Source of the DNA: an uncultured Bacilli bacterium | GTDB taxonomy: Bacteria; Bacillota_I; Bacilli_A; RF39; UBA660 | Reading direction: 5' to 3' | NCBI GenBank assembly: GCA_947594675.1 | Contig: CANQEF010000018.1 | Coordinates: 1-12,997, forward strand | DNA length: 12,997 bases | Shown here: positions 6,975 through 12,997 of the stretch, in pieces | Numbering within the stretch: position 1 is the first letter of the stretch | Layout: the number at the start of each line of letters is the position of its first letter | Program-made: the position numbers and the translations under genes | Notes under the pieces: generated by a model | Seen by the model: only the letters and a program-made list of their open reading frames with translations | Told to the model about the DNA's origin: nothing | Databases searched by the model: none

Positions 6975-8636
6975 ATGATTGAAATAAGTGTAAATAATGC
7001 CCAAAAAAATTTTGGCTTTAAAAAAATTTTGGATGGTTTTGATTTAGAAGCATCGACCGGTGAAAGAATTGCATTAATTGGACCGAATGGTTGTGGAAAA
7101 ACCACTTTATTTAAAGTTATTTTTGGGGAAGAAAGCTTAGATCAAGGAACGATTTCGATAAGGAAAAATGCAACATTAGGATTCTTATCTCAAATTCCAC
7201 CAAAAGTAAATGATTCTGTAACAGTTAAAGATATTTTACTTAAAAGTTTTGCTGAAGTTTTTAAAATAGAAAAGCAATTAAGGGAATGTGAAGACAAGTT
7301 AGCATCTATATCTTCTGATAAGTTAGAATCGGTTCTTAAGAAATATAGTCAATTACAAGAACAATTTTTAAATAAAGATGGATATAAAATAGATGAAAAA
7401 ATAAGTAAAATTTGTAATGGTTTTAAAATATCGGATGACATGCTAGATAGAAGTTTTAATACATTATCTGGTGGTGAAAAAACAATAGTAAACCTTGCAT
7501 CATTAATCGTTAGTAATCCTGATATTTTATTATTAGATGAACCAACCAATCATTTGGATATTGATACTTTAGAGTGGTTTGAACAGTTTTTAATTCATTA
7601 TAATGGAACGATTATTATTAGTTCACATGATCGATATTTCTTAGATAGAGTAGCTACAAAAACTATTTTAATAGATAGAGGTAAATCAGAAGTTTATCAT
7701 GGAAATTATTCATATTATTTAGAAGAAAGTGAAAGAAGAGCCCTAGCGGAATTTGATGAATATAAAAATCAACAAAAGCAAATTGAAGCCATGAAAGCAA
7801 CAATTAAAAAATTAAAAGAGTGGGGTGAAAGAGGAGATAATCCAAGGTTTTTTAGAAGAGCGGCATGTATTGAAAGAAAGTTAGAAAAAATGGAAGTATT
7901 GGATAAACCCGATGCTAAAAAGCAACTTCCACTAGACTTTGAGATTAATGGTCGATCAGGTAAAGATGTACTAGCTGTAGATGATTTAGGGATTATCGTC
8001 GGAGATAAAGTAATCTTAGATGAAGCGGAATTATATTTAAAATATGGTGAAAAAGTTTGCTTAATGGGGAAAAATGGTGCAGGTAAATCTACTTTTGTGA
8101 AAGCAATACTTTATGGAGATAACGTTTATCAAGGAGAAATAAAGATTGGAAGTAACGTTTCAATAGGTTATATACCACAAGAAATACGATTCGAAAATGA
8201 ATCTGCTACAATATTAGATACGGCAAGGAAATGTTTTAATGGCACAGAAACGCAGTTAAGAGCAACTTTAGCAAAGTTTTTATTTTACGGAGAAAATGTT
8301 TTTAAAAGAGTTGGAAAATTATCTGGAGGAGAAAAAGTTCGATTAAAATTATTTGAACTCATTCAAAAGAAAGCAAATCTGCTAATACTAGATGAGCCGA
8401 CGAATCACATTGATATTGATACCAAAGAAATGTTAGAAGAAGCTTTAAGTGAGTATAAAGGAACATTATTTTTTATTTCTCATGATCGATATTTTATTAA
8501 TAAATTAGCAGAAAGAATAATTAATATTGAAAATAAAAAGTTTCATCAATATTTAGGGAATTATGATTATTTTAAAGAACAAAAAACAAAAAAGTTAATT
8601 CCTTTTGAAAATGTATCTAATGGTAAAAGAAAATAG
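6975..8636 (+). CDS. ABC-F family ATPase, possible ribosome-protection protein
   Basis: This is a soluble protein with two ATPase domains in one chain and no membrane segments. A GTG at 6966 is in frame but lies inside the ribosome site AGGGGTGA, so ATG 6975 (553 residues) is chosen. Domain 1 has Walker A GPNGCGKTT (about 36-44), signature LSGGE (about 164-168), Walker B ILLLDEPTNHLDID and switch SHDRYF. Domain 2 repeats these with GKNGAGKST (about 365-373), LSGGE, LILDEPTNHIDID and SHDRYF. The helical inter-domain linker (about 245-315, tip WGERGDNPRFFRR) is the part that reaches into the ribosomal peptidyl-transferase centre in this family. ABC-F proteins include antibiotic-resistance factors of the Vga/Lsa/OptrA type and housekeeping factors such as EttA and YdiF. 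The antibiotic class cannot be read here. Pairing with an APH-like kinase favours a resistance role. No attenuator leader is visible in the 37-base gap upstream. Confidence 0.9.
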   Translation: MIEISVNNAQKNFGFKKILDGFDLEASTGERIALIGPNGCGKTTLFKVIFGEESLDQGTISIRKNATLGFLSQIPPKVNDSVTVKDILLKSFAEVFKIEKQLRECEDKLASISSDKLESVLKKYSQLQEQFLNKDGYKIDEKISKICNGFKISDDMLDRSFNTLSGGEKTIVNLASLIVSNPDILLLDEPTNHLDIDTLEWFEQFLIHYNGTIIISSHDRYFLDRVATKTILIDRGKSEVYHGNYSYYLEESERRALAEFDEYKNQQKQIEAMKATIKKLKEWGERGDNPRFFRRAACIERKLEKMEVLDKPDAKKQLPLDFEINGRSGKDVLAVDDLGIIVGDKVILDEAELYLKYGEKVCLMGKNGAGKSTFVKAILYGDNVYQGEIKIGSNVSIGYIPQEIRFENESATILDTARKCFNGTETQLRATLAKFLFYGENVFKRVGKLSGGEKVRLKLFELIQKKANLLILDEPTNHIDIDTKEMLEEALSEYKGTLFFISHDRYFINKLAERIINIENKKFHQYLGNYDYFKEQKTKKLIPFENVSNGKRK

Positions 8637-8645
8637 GTGAGGAAA

Positions 8646-9422
8646 ATGAAATTTAATTATGAATTAAGTAATAAAGTATTACGATTTATTGATAAGGCAA
8701 ATCTTGAAGAAATTAGTATTGGGTGTTCTGACTCTCAAGTTTTCAAAATTGAAAAGAATAATAAATTGTATTTTATCAAAATTTCATCTAAAGGAAATCT
8801 TACTTCTGAATATGAAAAACTTAAATGGCTTCGTGGTAAATTAAGTGTACCTAAAATTGTTTTATATGATTGTACAGATGATACTGAATTTTTAATTACA
8901 GAATCTATAAATGGAGAAATGGTATGTTCAGAATATTATTTAAATAATCCGGAAATAGGAATTAATGTAATTGCGAATGCTTTTAAACAAATTAATAATG
9001 TAGATATTAAAAATTGTCCTTTTAATGTTACGCTTGATTACAAATTAGCCTTAGTAGAAAACAATGTTAATAAAAATTTAATTCATGTCGAAGATTTAAA
9101 AGCGGAAACATTAAAAAGATTTGGAAATTTAGAAAATATTATTAAATTTTTAAAAGATAATAAGTTTAACGACGAACTTTGCTTTTCTCATGGTGATGTA
9201 AGTTTGCCAAATATATTTGCTATAGATAATGAATTTTCTGGCTTTATTGATGTTGGAGAATGTGGAATTGCTGATAAATGGTTTGATTTGGCAATTTGTG
9301 AAAAATCAATTAGAAGAAATTATGGTGAACAATATGTTTCAAAATTTTATGAGAAATTAAATATAATTCCTGAACGAGACAAGATTGATTACTATTTATT
9401 AATGATGGAACTTTATTTGTAG
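8646..9422 (+). CDS. Aminoglycoside 3'-phosphotransferase-like kinase
   Basis: This is a 258-residue cytoplasmic kinase from ATG 8646. An in-frame GTG at 8637 abuts the ABC-F stop but lies within the ribosome site AGGTGAGG, so ATG is preferred. The gap to the ABC-F stop is 9 bases. The C-terminal half matches the APH(3') family closely: CFSHGD (residues 179-184, catalytic D184), N189, then SGFIDVGECGIADKWFD with Mg2+ ligand D202, and the ending YYLLMMELYL, which resembles the end of APH(3')-IIIa. A lysine in YFIKIS (K45) and E56 fit the ATP-binding pair. Length is normal for the family (about 264), so it looks intact. The catalytic loop reads HGDVSLPN rather than the HGDLGDSN I recall for APH(3')-IIIa, and the N-terminal half is diverged. 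Kanamycin/neomycin-type resistance is therefore plausible but unproven; phosphorylation of another aminosugar is possible. Confidence 0.85.
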   Translation: MKFNYELSNKVLRFIDKANLEEISIGCSDSQVFKIEKNNKLYFIKISSKGNLTSEYEKLKWLRGKLSVPKIVLYDCTDDTEFLITESINGEMVCSEYYLNNPEIGINVIANAFKQINNVDIKNCPFNVTLDYKLALVENNVNKNLIHVEDLKAETLKRFGNLENIIKFLKDNKFNDELCFSHGDVSLPNIFAIDNEFSGFIDVGECGIADKWFDLAICEKSIRRNYGEQYVSKFYEKLNIIPERDKIDYYLLMMELYL

Positions 9423-9507
9423 TAATAAGGTAATATTTTGGTAATTTTGATGTGAAAGGTTAATTGTTTTATTGGAAAAATAGTTTATTTTAGATATAAA
9501 TTAACTA

Positions 9508-9536
9508 TTGCAAACGACAAAAATCTACGTTAAAAT
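9508..9536 (+). promoter_or_regulatory. Sigma-A-type promoter for the thioredoxin-like gene
   Basis: TTGCAA (-35, 9508-9513) and TAAAAT (-10, 9531-9536) are separated by exactly 17 bases. The ribosome site GGTGG (9543-9547) and ATG 9554 follow closely, giving a very short leader. The rest of the 131-base gap after the APH gene (9423-9507) shows only AT-rich sequence with no convincing terminator, so some readthrough from the upstream operon is possible. Confidence 0.65.
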
Positions 9537-9553
9537 TTTATTGGTGGTTGTAA

Positions 9554-10288
9554 ATGAATAAAGATAATAAGTTTTTTATAGGGATTGTCCTTTTGTTATT
9601 AGCAAGTATGATTGCTATTGGAGTAATTGTTTTTCGTGATAAAAGGGAAGAACAATCGAAAATGGGAGGAAATGCTGAAGGGTTAATATTTAAAAATGAA
9701 TATGAGTCTTTAAATAATGTAATTCGTGAGAAAGATGGTAAAACTATTAAAGAGATTTCCATTAGTGCAAACAATCCTGTTGATATTGTCTCAGAAGAAG
9801 AGGCAGTTGCTTTACTTGAAAGTGGAACAGGAATTCTCTATTTTGGTTTTCCAGATTGTCCTTGGTGTCGAAGTATGTTACCCGTTTTACTAACAACATT
9901 AGATAATGTAAGTATTGATAAACTTTACTACTTAAATATCAGTAATACACGTGATACTTTAGCGTTAGATATAAATAACAAAGTAGAAGTAAAAGAAGAA
10001 GGAACACCAGGATATTACAATATTTTAAAATTAATGGATGGTGTTTTAGAACCTTACTATTTAACGAGTGCTGATGGTGAACAAATTGATACTCAAGAAA
10101 AAAGATTGATGGCTCCAACTGTGGTAGGGGTAAAAAATGGTGAAATTACCCAAATTCATGTGGGAACGGTGGAAAGTCAAGAAAGCGGTTATGACGATTT
10201 AACAATTGAAGAACAAGAAGAACTATCCAATATCTTCATGGAACTAATTAGAAGTGTCTATGATATTGATTGTGACGAAGCCTGTTAA
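9554..10288 (+). CDS. Membrane-anchored thioredoxin-like protein (extracytoplasmic)
   Basis: This is a 244-residue protein. An N-terminal signal anchor covers about residues 7-27 (FFIGIVLLLLASMIAIGVIVF), preceded by one or two lysines and followed by RDKREEQSK. With no lipobox cysteine or clear cleavage site, the bulk is probably tethered outside the membrane. The thioredoxin-fold region starts near 78: ILYFGFPDCPWCRSMLPVL carries the redox pair C102-P-W-C105, and MAPTVVGVKNGE (186-197) supplies the cis-proline at P188. It likely acts in thiol-disulfide exchange on cell-surface proteins. An extra pair of cysteines occurs at the very C-terminus (CDEAC, C240 and C244). Start supported by GGTGG and the promoter just upstream. 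The gene ends in its own terminator, so it is a single-gene unit. Confidence 0.85.
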   Translation: MNKDNKFFIGIVLLLLASMIAIGVIVFRDKREEQSKMGGNAEGLIFKNEYESLNNVIREKDGKTIKEISISANNPVDIVSEEEAVALLESGTGILYFGFPDCPWCRSMLPVLLTTLDNVSIDKLYYLNISNTRDTLALDINNKVEVKEEGTPGYYNILKLMDGVLEPYYLTSADGEQIDTQEKRLMAPTVVGVKNGEITQIHVGTVESQESGYDDLTIEEQEELSNIFMELIRSVYDIDCDEAC

Positions 10289-10312
10289 GAGCGCAATGCT
10301 CTTTTTCTTTTT
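10287..10312 (+). terminator. Rho-independent terminator of the thioredoxin-like gene
   Basis: AAGAGC (10287-10292) pairs with GCTCTT (10298-10303) around a GCAAT loop, followed by TTTTCTTTTT. The stem overlaps the last two bases of the stop codon TAA (10286-10288), a compact arrangement. The T-run also forms the start of the tandem repeat that follows. Confidence 0.8.
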
Positions 10313-10373
10313 CTCAAAATGTAAAATGATTTTTTCTCAAAATGTAAAATAAAAATTGCTTTTTTTGTAAAAT
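10308..10373 (+). repeat. 23-bp-period tandem repeat upstream of the AAA/DUF4143 gene
   Basis: The 20-base unit TTTTTCTCAAAATGTAAAAT occurs identically at 10308-10327 and 10331-10350, a 23-base period. A degenerate third copy keeps the TGTAAAAT core in register: GTAAAAT is at 10321, 10344 and 10367. The third core lies inside the 17-base spacer of the promoter at 10356-10384. The arrangement fits a set of operator sites on roughly the same DNA face. The binding protein is unknown; autoregulation by the downstream protein or control by a host regulator are both possible. Confidence 0.7.
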
Positions 10374-10384
10374 GGTGATACAAT
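10356..10384 (+). promoter_or_regulatory. Promoter of the AAA/DUF4143 gene
   Basis: TTGCTT (-35, 10356-10361) and TACAAT (-10, 10379-10384) are separated by 17 bases, with TGA immediately before the -10 (an extended -10 element). The ribosome site AGAAGGGA (10397-10404) precedes ATG 10409. The third repeat core sits within the spacer, so a protein bound there would block RNA polymerase. Confidence 0.7.
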
Positions 10385-10408
10385 TTTTTTAGAAAAAGAA
10401 GGGATAAA

Positions 10409-11668
10409 ATGAATTATTTACCGAGAGTTGTGGATAAAGAAATAGAAGAACTTATGAAAATTATGGGAGCCGTTCTTATTGAGGGATGCAAGTGGTGCGG
10501 AAAATCGACGACCGGATTTCATCATGCTAAAAGTATCATTGAGTTTCAAAATCCCGACCGAAAACAAGAATATGAAGAGATTAAAAATACCAAGCCTTCC
10601 TTATTTTTAAATGGCGAAAAACCAAGAATGTTTGACGAATGGCAAATGTATCCTGTTGTATGGGATGCTATTCGAACAGATGTTGATCATTCTGGAAAAA
10701 AAGGGGAATATATTCTTACGGGTTCTGCTAAACCAAGTGAAGGAGAAACTATGCATACAGGAACGGGCAGAATATCAAGAGTCCTCATGCGTCCTATGAG
10801 TTTATTTGAATCCGGTGAATCTACAGGAGAAGTAACATTCTCTGATATCTTAAAAGGTAAAGATATTGAAGGCGTATCAAAATTATCTTTAGAAGATTTA
10901 GCAAGTGTAATTGTCCGCGGTGGATGGCCTGCTTCTATACAAGTTGCTGACTCTCTAAAATATCGTTTTGCTAAAGAATACGTTAAAGCACTAGCGCATG
11001 AAGAAGTAAAAAAAATTGATGGAGTTGAAAGAAATCCTGAAAAAATGTTGCATGTTTTAAGAAGTCTTGCTAGAAATATTTCTACACCCGTTTCGAATAC
11101 GACGATAGAAGAAGATGTGAAAAATAACTTTGATGCTGATATTTCTAGACCCACTTTAATAGATTATTTAAATACATTAGAAAAATTGTTTGTAATTGAA
11201 GATGTCAATGTGACAAATTTGAATTTTAGAAGCAAATATGCCCTTCGTACCAAACCTAAAAAATATTTTGTTGATCCTTCTATTGCCACAGCCATATTAG
11301 AAATGACTCCAGAGGACTTGATTCAAGATTTAAATACTTTTGGATTTTTATTTGAATCCCTTTGTATGAGAGATTTAAAAGTTTACACGCAAAGTTATGG
11401 AGGAGATATTACTTTTTATCGTGATGAAAAAGATTTTGAAGTCGATGCTATACTAAGAACAAGTAGTGGAAAATGGGGAGCAATTGAAATAAAACTTGGT
11501 GCTGGCTATATCGATGCGGCTGCAGAAAATCTTCTAAAGTTTAAAGAACGTGTTGACAGCAAAAAATGTGGGGAACCAGCCTTTTTAATGGTTCTAACCG
11601 GTACCAATTATTCTTATAAAAGAGAAGATGGCGTTTATGTTGTCTCAATAGGAACATTGAAGAATTAA
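10409..11668 (+). CDS. AAA_14/DUF4143 family ATPase
   Basis: This 419-residue cytoplasmic protein has the two-part structure of the AAA_14-DUF4143 family. The N-terminal ATPase has Walker A GCKWCGKST (26-34), Walker B-like MFDEWQMYP (D76, E77), and the sensor strand ILTGSA (102-107), followed by GRISRVLMRPMSLFE. A helical/winged-helix region occupies about 185-265 (RPTLIDYLNTLEKLFVIEDV). The C-terminal DUF4143 part ends in a restriction-endonuclease-like core: FEVDAIL (E344, D346) then WGAIEIKLG (E360, K362). Members are widespread, often vary in copy number between strains and have no settled function. Nuclease activity is inferred from the fold only. It is transcribed from its own repeat-controlled promoter and is less AT-rich than the operon at 1869-6651: the 60-base lines at 10981 and 11521 have 21 and 23 G+C. 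Confidence 0.9.
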   Translation: MNYLPRVVDKEIEELMKIMGAVLIEGCKWCGKSTTGFHHAKSIIEFQNPDRKQEYEEIKNTKPSLFLNGEKPRMFDEWQMYPVVWDAIRTDVDHSGKKGEYILTGSAKPSEGETMHTGTGRISRVLMRPMSLFESGESTGEVTFSDILKGKDIEGVSKLSLEDLASVIVRGGWPASIQVADSLKYRFAKEYVKALAHEEVKKIDGVERNPEKMLHVLRSLARNISTPVSNTTIEEDVKNNFDADISRPTLIDYLNTLEKLFVIEDVNVTNLNFRSKYALRTKPKKYFVDPSIATAILEMTPEDLIQDLNTFGFLFESLCMRDLKVYTQSYGGDITFYRDEKDFEVDAILRTSSGKWGAIEIKLGAGYIDAAAENLLKFKERVDSKKCGEPAFLMVLTGTNYSYKREDGVYVVSIGTLKN

Positions 11669-11675
11669 ATACCTC

Positions 11676-11704
11676 TTGTTCCGAAACACAATTTTCCTTA
11701 TAAT
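11676..11704 (+). promoter_or_regulatory. Promoter of dnaB
   Basis: TTGTTC (-35, 11676-11681) and a perfect TATAAT (-10, 11699-11704) have a 17-base spacer. They lie in the 70-base gap between the AAA/DUF4143 stop and the dnaB ribosome site GAAAGGTG (11723-11730). No terminator was found between the two genes, so readthrough from upstream is also possible. Confidence 0.7.
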
Positions 11705-11738
11705 AAAATTAAGAATTTGATAGAAAGGTGAATGGCTT

Positions 11739-12997
11739 ATGAAACTAATGACACTCTTACCCGCAGATAAATATGTGGTTGTCAATAAAACAATGCTCAC
11801 CGATAAAGAACGTAAAAATTTAATTAGTTTATATGAACCCATTATTGGCTATGCTGCCGTTAGTTTATACCTTACTTTATGGCGTGATTTGGATCGTTTA
11901 GAACTTGTCAGTATGGATTATAATCACCATCACCTTATGACCATTTTAAAATGTAGTTTAGAAACCATTAAAGAAGCTAGAGATGCCTTAGAAAGCGTTG
12001 GACTTATCAAAACTTATGTCAAAGAAGGGGAATTAAATAGTTATGTTTATGAACTATATTCTCCCTTAAGTCCTAAAGAATTTTTTAATCATCCGATATT
12101 TAATGTCGTTTTGTATAACAATTTAGGAAAAAACGAATATGAACTTTTAAAAGCCGAGTACCAAGAATATAAAATTGATTTAAAAGAATACACAGATGTG
12201 ACTCATACTTTGGATAGTACCTATAAATCTTCTAGTTCTTTAACCTTTGATGCTATTGGTAAAAATGAAAATAGTCTTACCTTACAAGACCAAGTGGATT
12301 TTGATTTGCTCTTTTCTTCCTTACCTAAAGGAATATTAAATGAAAAGAGTGTCAACAAAAAACTAAAAGAACTTATTAACAATTTAGCTTTTGTTTATAA
12401 TTTTGATACGTTAAAAATGGTTGAAATGATTCGTTTGGTATTAAATGAAAAAGGATATATAGATAAAGAAAATCTTCGTAAGATGTGTCGCAAGTATTAT
12501 CAATACAATAACAATGGAAAATTGCCAACTTTAGTCTATCGTACGCAACCAGAATATTTAAAGAATCCAATTGGAGATAATTCCAATCGAGGTAAGATTA
12601 TTGCAGTTTTTGAAAATACGACGCCATATGACTTTTTAAAAAGCAAATATAAAGGAAGTAGTCCAACCAATCGGGATTTAAAATTATTGGAAACTTTATT
12701 AGTCGATTTAAATTTAAAACCTGCGGTTGTCAATGTTTTAATTGATTATGTATTAAAGAAAAATGAGAATAAATTAAATCAAGCTTTTGTGGAAACGATT
12801 GCTGGACAATGGAAAAGAATGGGGATTGAGACCGCTGAAGATGCGATGAATGTTGCAGAAAAAGAACATAAAAAATATAGTAAGAAATTAACCAATAAAA
12901 AAGTAGATAAAACAGCAGAGCCGGTTTGGTTTAATGAAAAGTTAGAAAGCGAAAATATGAGTCAAGAAGAAGAACAAGAATTAGAAAGTATTTTAAA
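11739..12997 (+). CDS. dnaB: Replication initiation and membrane attachment protein DnaB (3' end missing)
   Basis: An uninterrupted frame runs from ATG 11739 off the right edge, giving 419 residues. The start has a good ribosome site, GAAAGGTG, 8 bases upstream. The N-terminal winged-helix region opens with LLPADKYVVVNKTMLTDKE and LYEPIIGYAAVSLYLTLW (31-48), typical of the DnaB/DnaD family of Firmicutes. The C-terminal DnaB_2 region (about 290-375) contains TTPYDFLKSKY, LLVDLNLKPAVVNVLIDYVL and the hallmark FVETIAGQWKRMGIETAEDA (350-369), with the conserved Y-x-x-x-I-x-x-W-type stretch represented by ETIAGQW. A charged acidic tail begins near 380. In Bacillus this protein (not the E. coli DnaB helicase) helps DnaA, DnaD and DnaI load the replicative helicase at oriC and in restart, and dnaI usually follows it. 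This is a core chromosomal gene and anchors the window to the chromosome. Confidence 0.88.
   Translation, partial: MKLMTLLPADKYVVVNKTMLTDKERKNLISLYEPIIGYAAVSLYLTLWRDLDRLELVSMDYNHHHLMTILKCSLETIKEARDALESVGLIKTYVKEGELNSYVYELYSPLSPKEFFNHPIFNVVLYNNLGKNEYELLKAEYQEYKIDLKEYTDVTHTLDSTYKSSSSLTFDAIGKNENSLTLQDQVDFDLLFSSLPKGILNEKSVNKKLKELINNLAFVYNFDTLKMVEMIRLVLNEKGYIDKENLRKMCRKYYQYNNNGKLPTLVYRTQPEYLKNPIGDNSNRGKIIAVFENTTPYDFLKSKYKGSSPTNRDLKLLETLLVDLNLKPAVVNVLIDYVLKKNENKLNQAFVETIAGQWKRMGIETAEDAMNVAEKEHKKYSKKLTNKKVDKTAEPVWFNEKLESENMSQEEEQELESIL

Noticed and set aside
9423..9507. Terminator after the APH-like gene
   Set aside because: Only weak AT-rich dyads with long loops are present (for example GTTAATT near 9459 with AATTAAC near 9499), without a stable stem and T-run.
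10308..10373. Possible CRISPR array
   Set aside because: Only two identical units with 3-base gaps and one degenerate copy; there are no unique spacers and no cas genes. A promoter-associated tandem repeat is a better fit.
10687..11154. Antisense open frame of 155 codons within the AAA/DUF4143 gene
   Set aside because: The + strand frame has clear Walker and nuclease-like motifs; the antisense product is serine-rich with no recognisable domain, a usual shadow pattern.
1..12997. TGA read as tryptophan (Mycoplasma-type code)
   Set aside because: TGA terminates genes such as those ending at 1004 and 4671 with a proper downstream gene or terminator following, and tryptophan is encoded by TGG throughout.

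Overview
The window looks like chromosomal DNA from a low-GC Gram-positive bacterium of the Bacilli/Erysipelotrichia kind. Three things point there: Shine-Dalgarno-led genes that are almost all on the + strand, very AT-rich codon use with TGA used as an ordinary stop (which rules out Mycoplasma-type code 4), and a Firmicutes-type replication initiation gene dnaB running off the right edge. A species cannot be named from sequence alone. No tRNA, rRNA, CRISPR array, transposase or integrase was seen.

Layout. Bases 1-1004 hold the tail of an unidentified gene, a GNAT acetyltransferase and a small unknown protein, closed by a strong hairpin terminator (1078-1124). Bases 1217-1804 encode a short HTH-WYL transcription factor. 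From an extended -10 promoter at about 1837-1845, six genes follow with gaps of only 6-37 bases, so they look like one operon (1869-9422): a HAD nucleotidase-like phosphatase, a HAD-phosphoribosyltransferase (PRTase) fusion, a PfkB sugar/nucleoside kinase-SIS isomerase fusion, an 88-residue unknown protein, an ABC-F ATPase of the ribosome-protection superfamily, and an APH(3')-like antibiotic kinase. The first three are extremely AT-rich. The region from 9554 on is clearly less so: a membrane-anchored thioredoxin-like protein with its own promoter and terminator, an AAA/DUF4143 ATPase behind a 23-bp tandem repeat that overlaps its promoter, and dnaB (partial).

How the parts may work together (inference). 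Two HAD phosphatases, a PRPP-using transferase, a PfkB kinase and a double-SIS aldose/ketose isomerase together form a plausible small pathway that builds, ribosylates or remodels a phosphosugar or nucleoside-like metabolite. The adjacent WYL protein, a family that often senses ligands and regulates defence or stress loci, is a natural candidate controller. The same transcript appears to continue into two genes typical of resistance to ribosome-targeting antibiotics. This suggests either a metabolite pathway with self-protection or an accessory island where resistance genes were added behind a metabolic operon. This WYL/HAD/HAD-PRTase/PfkB-SIS cassette is the most promising candidate for an undescribed system here.
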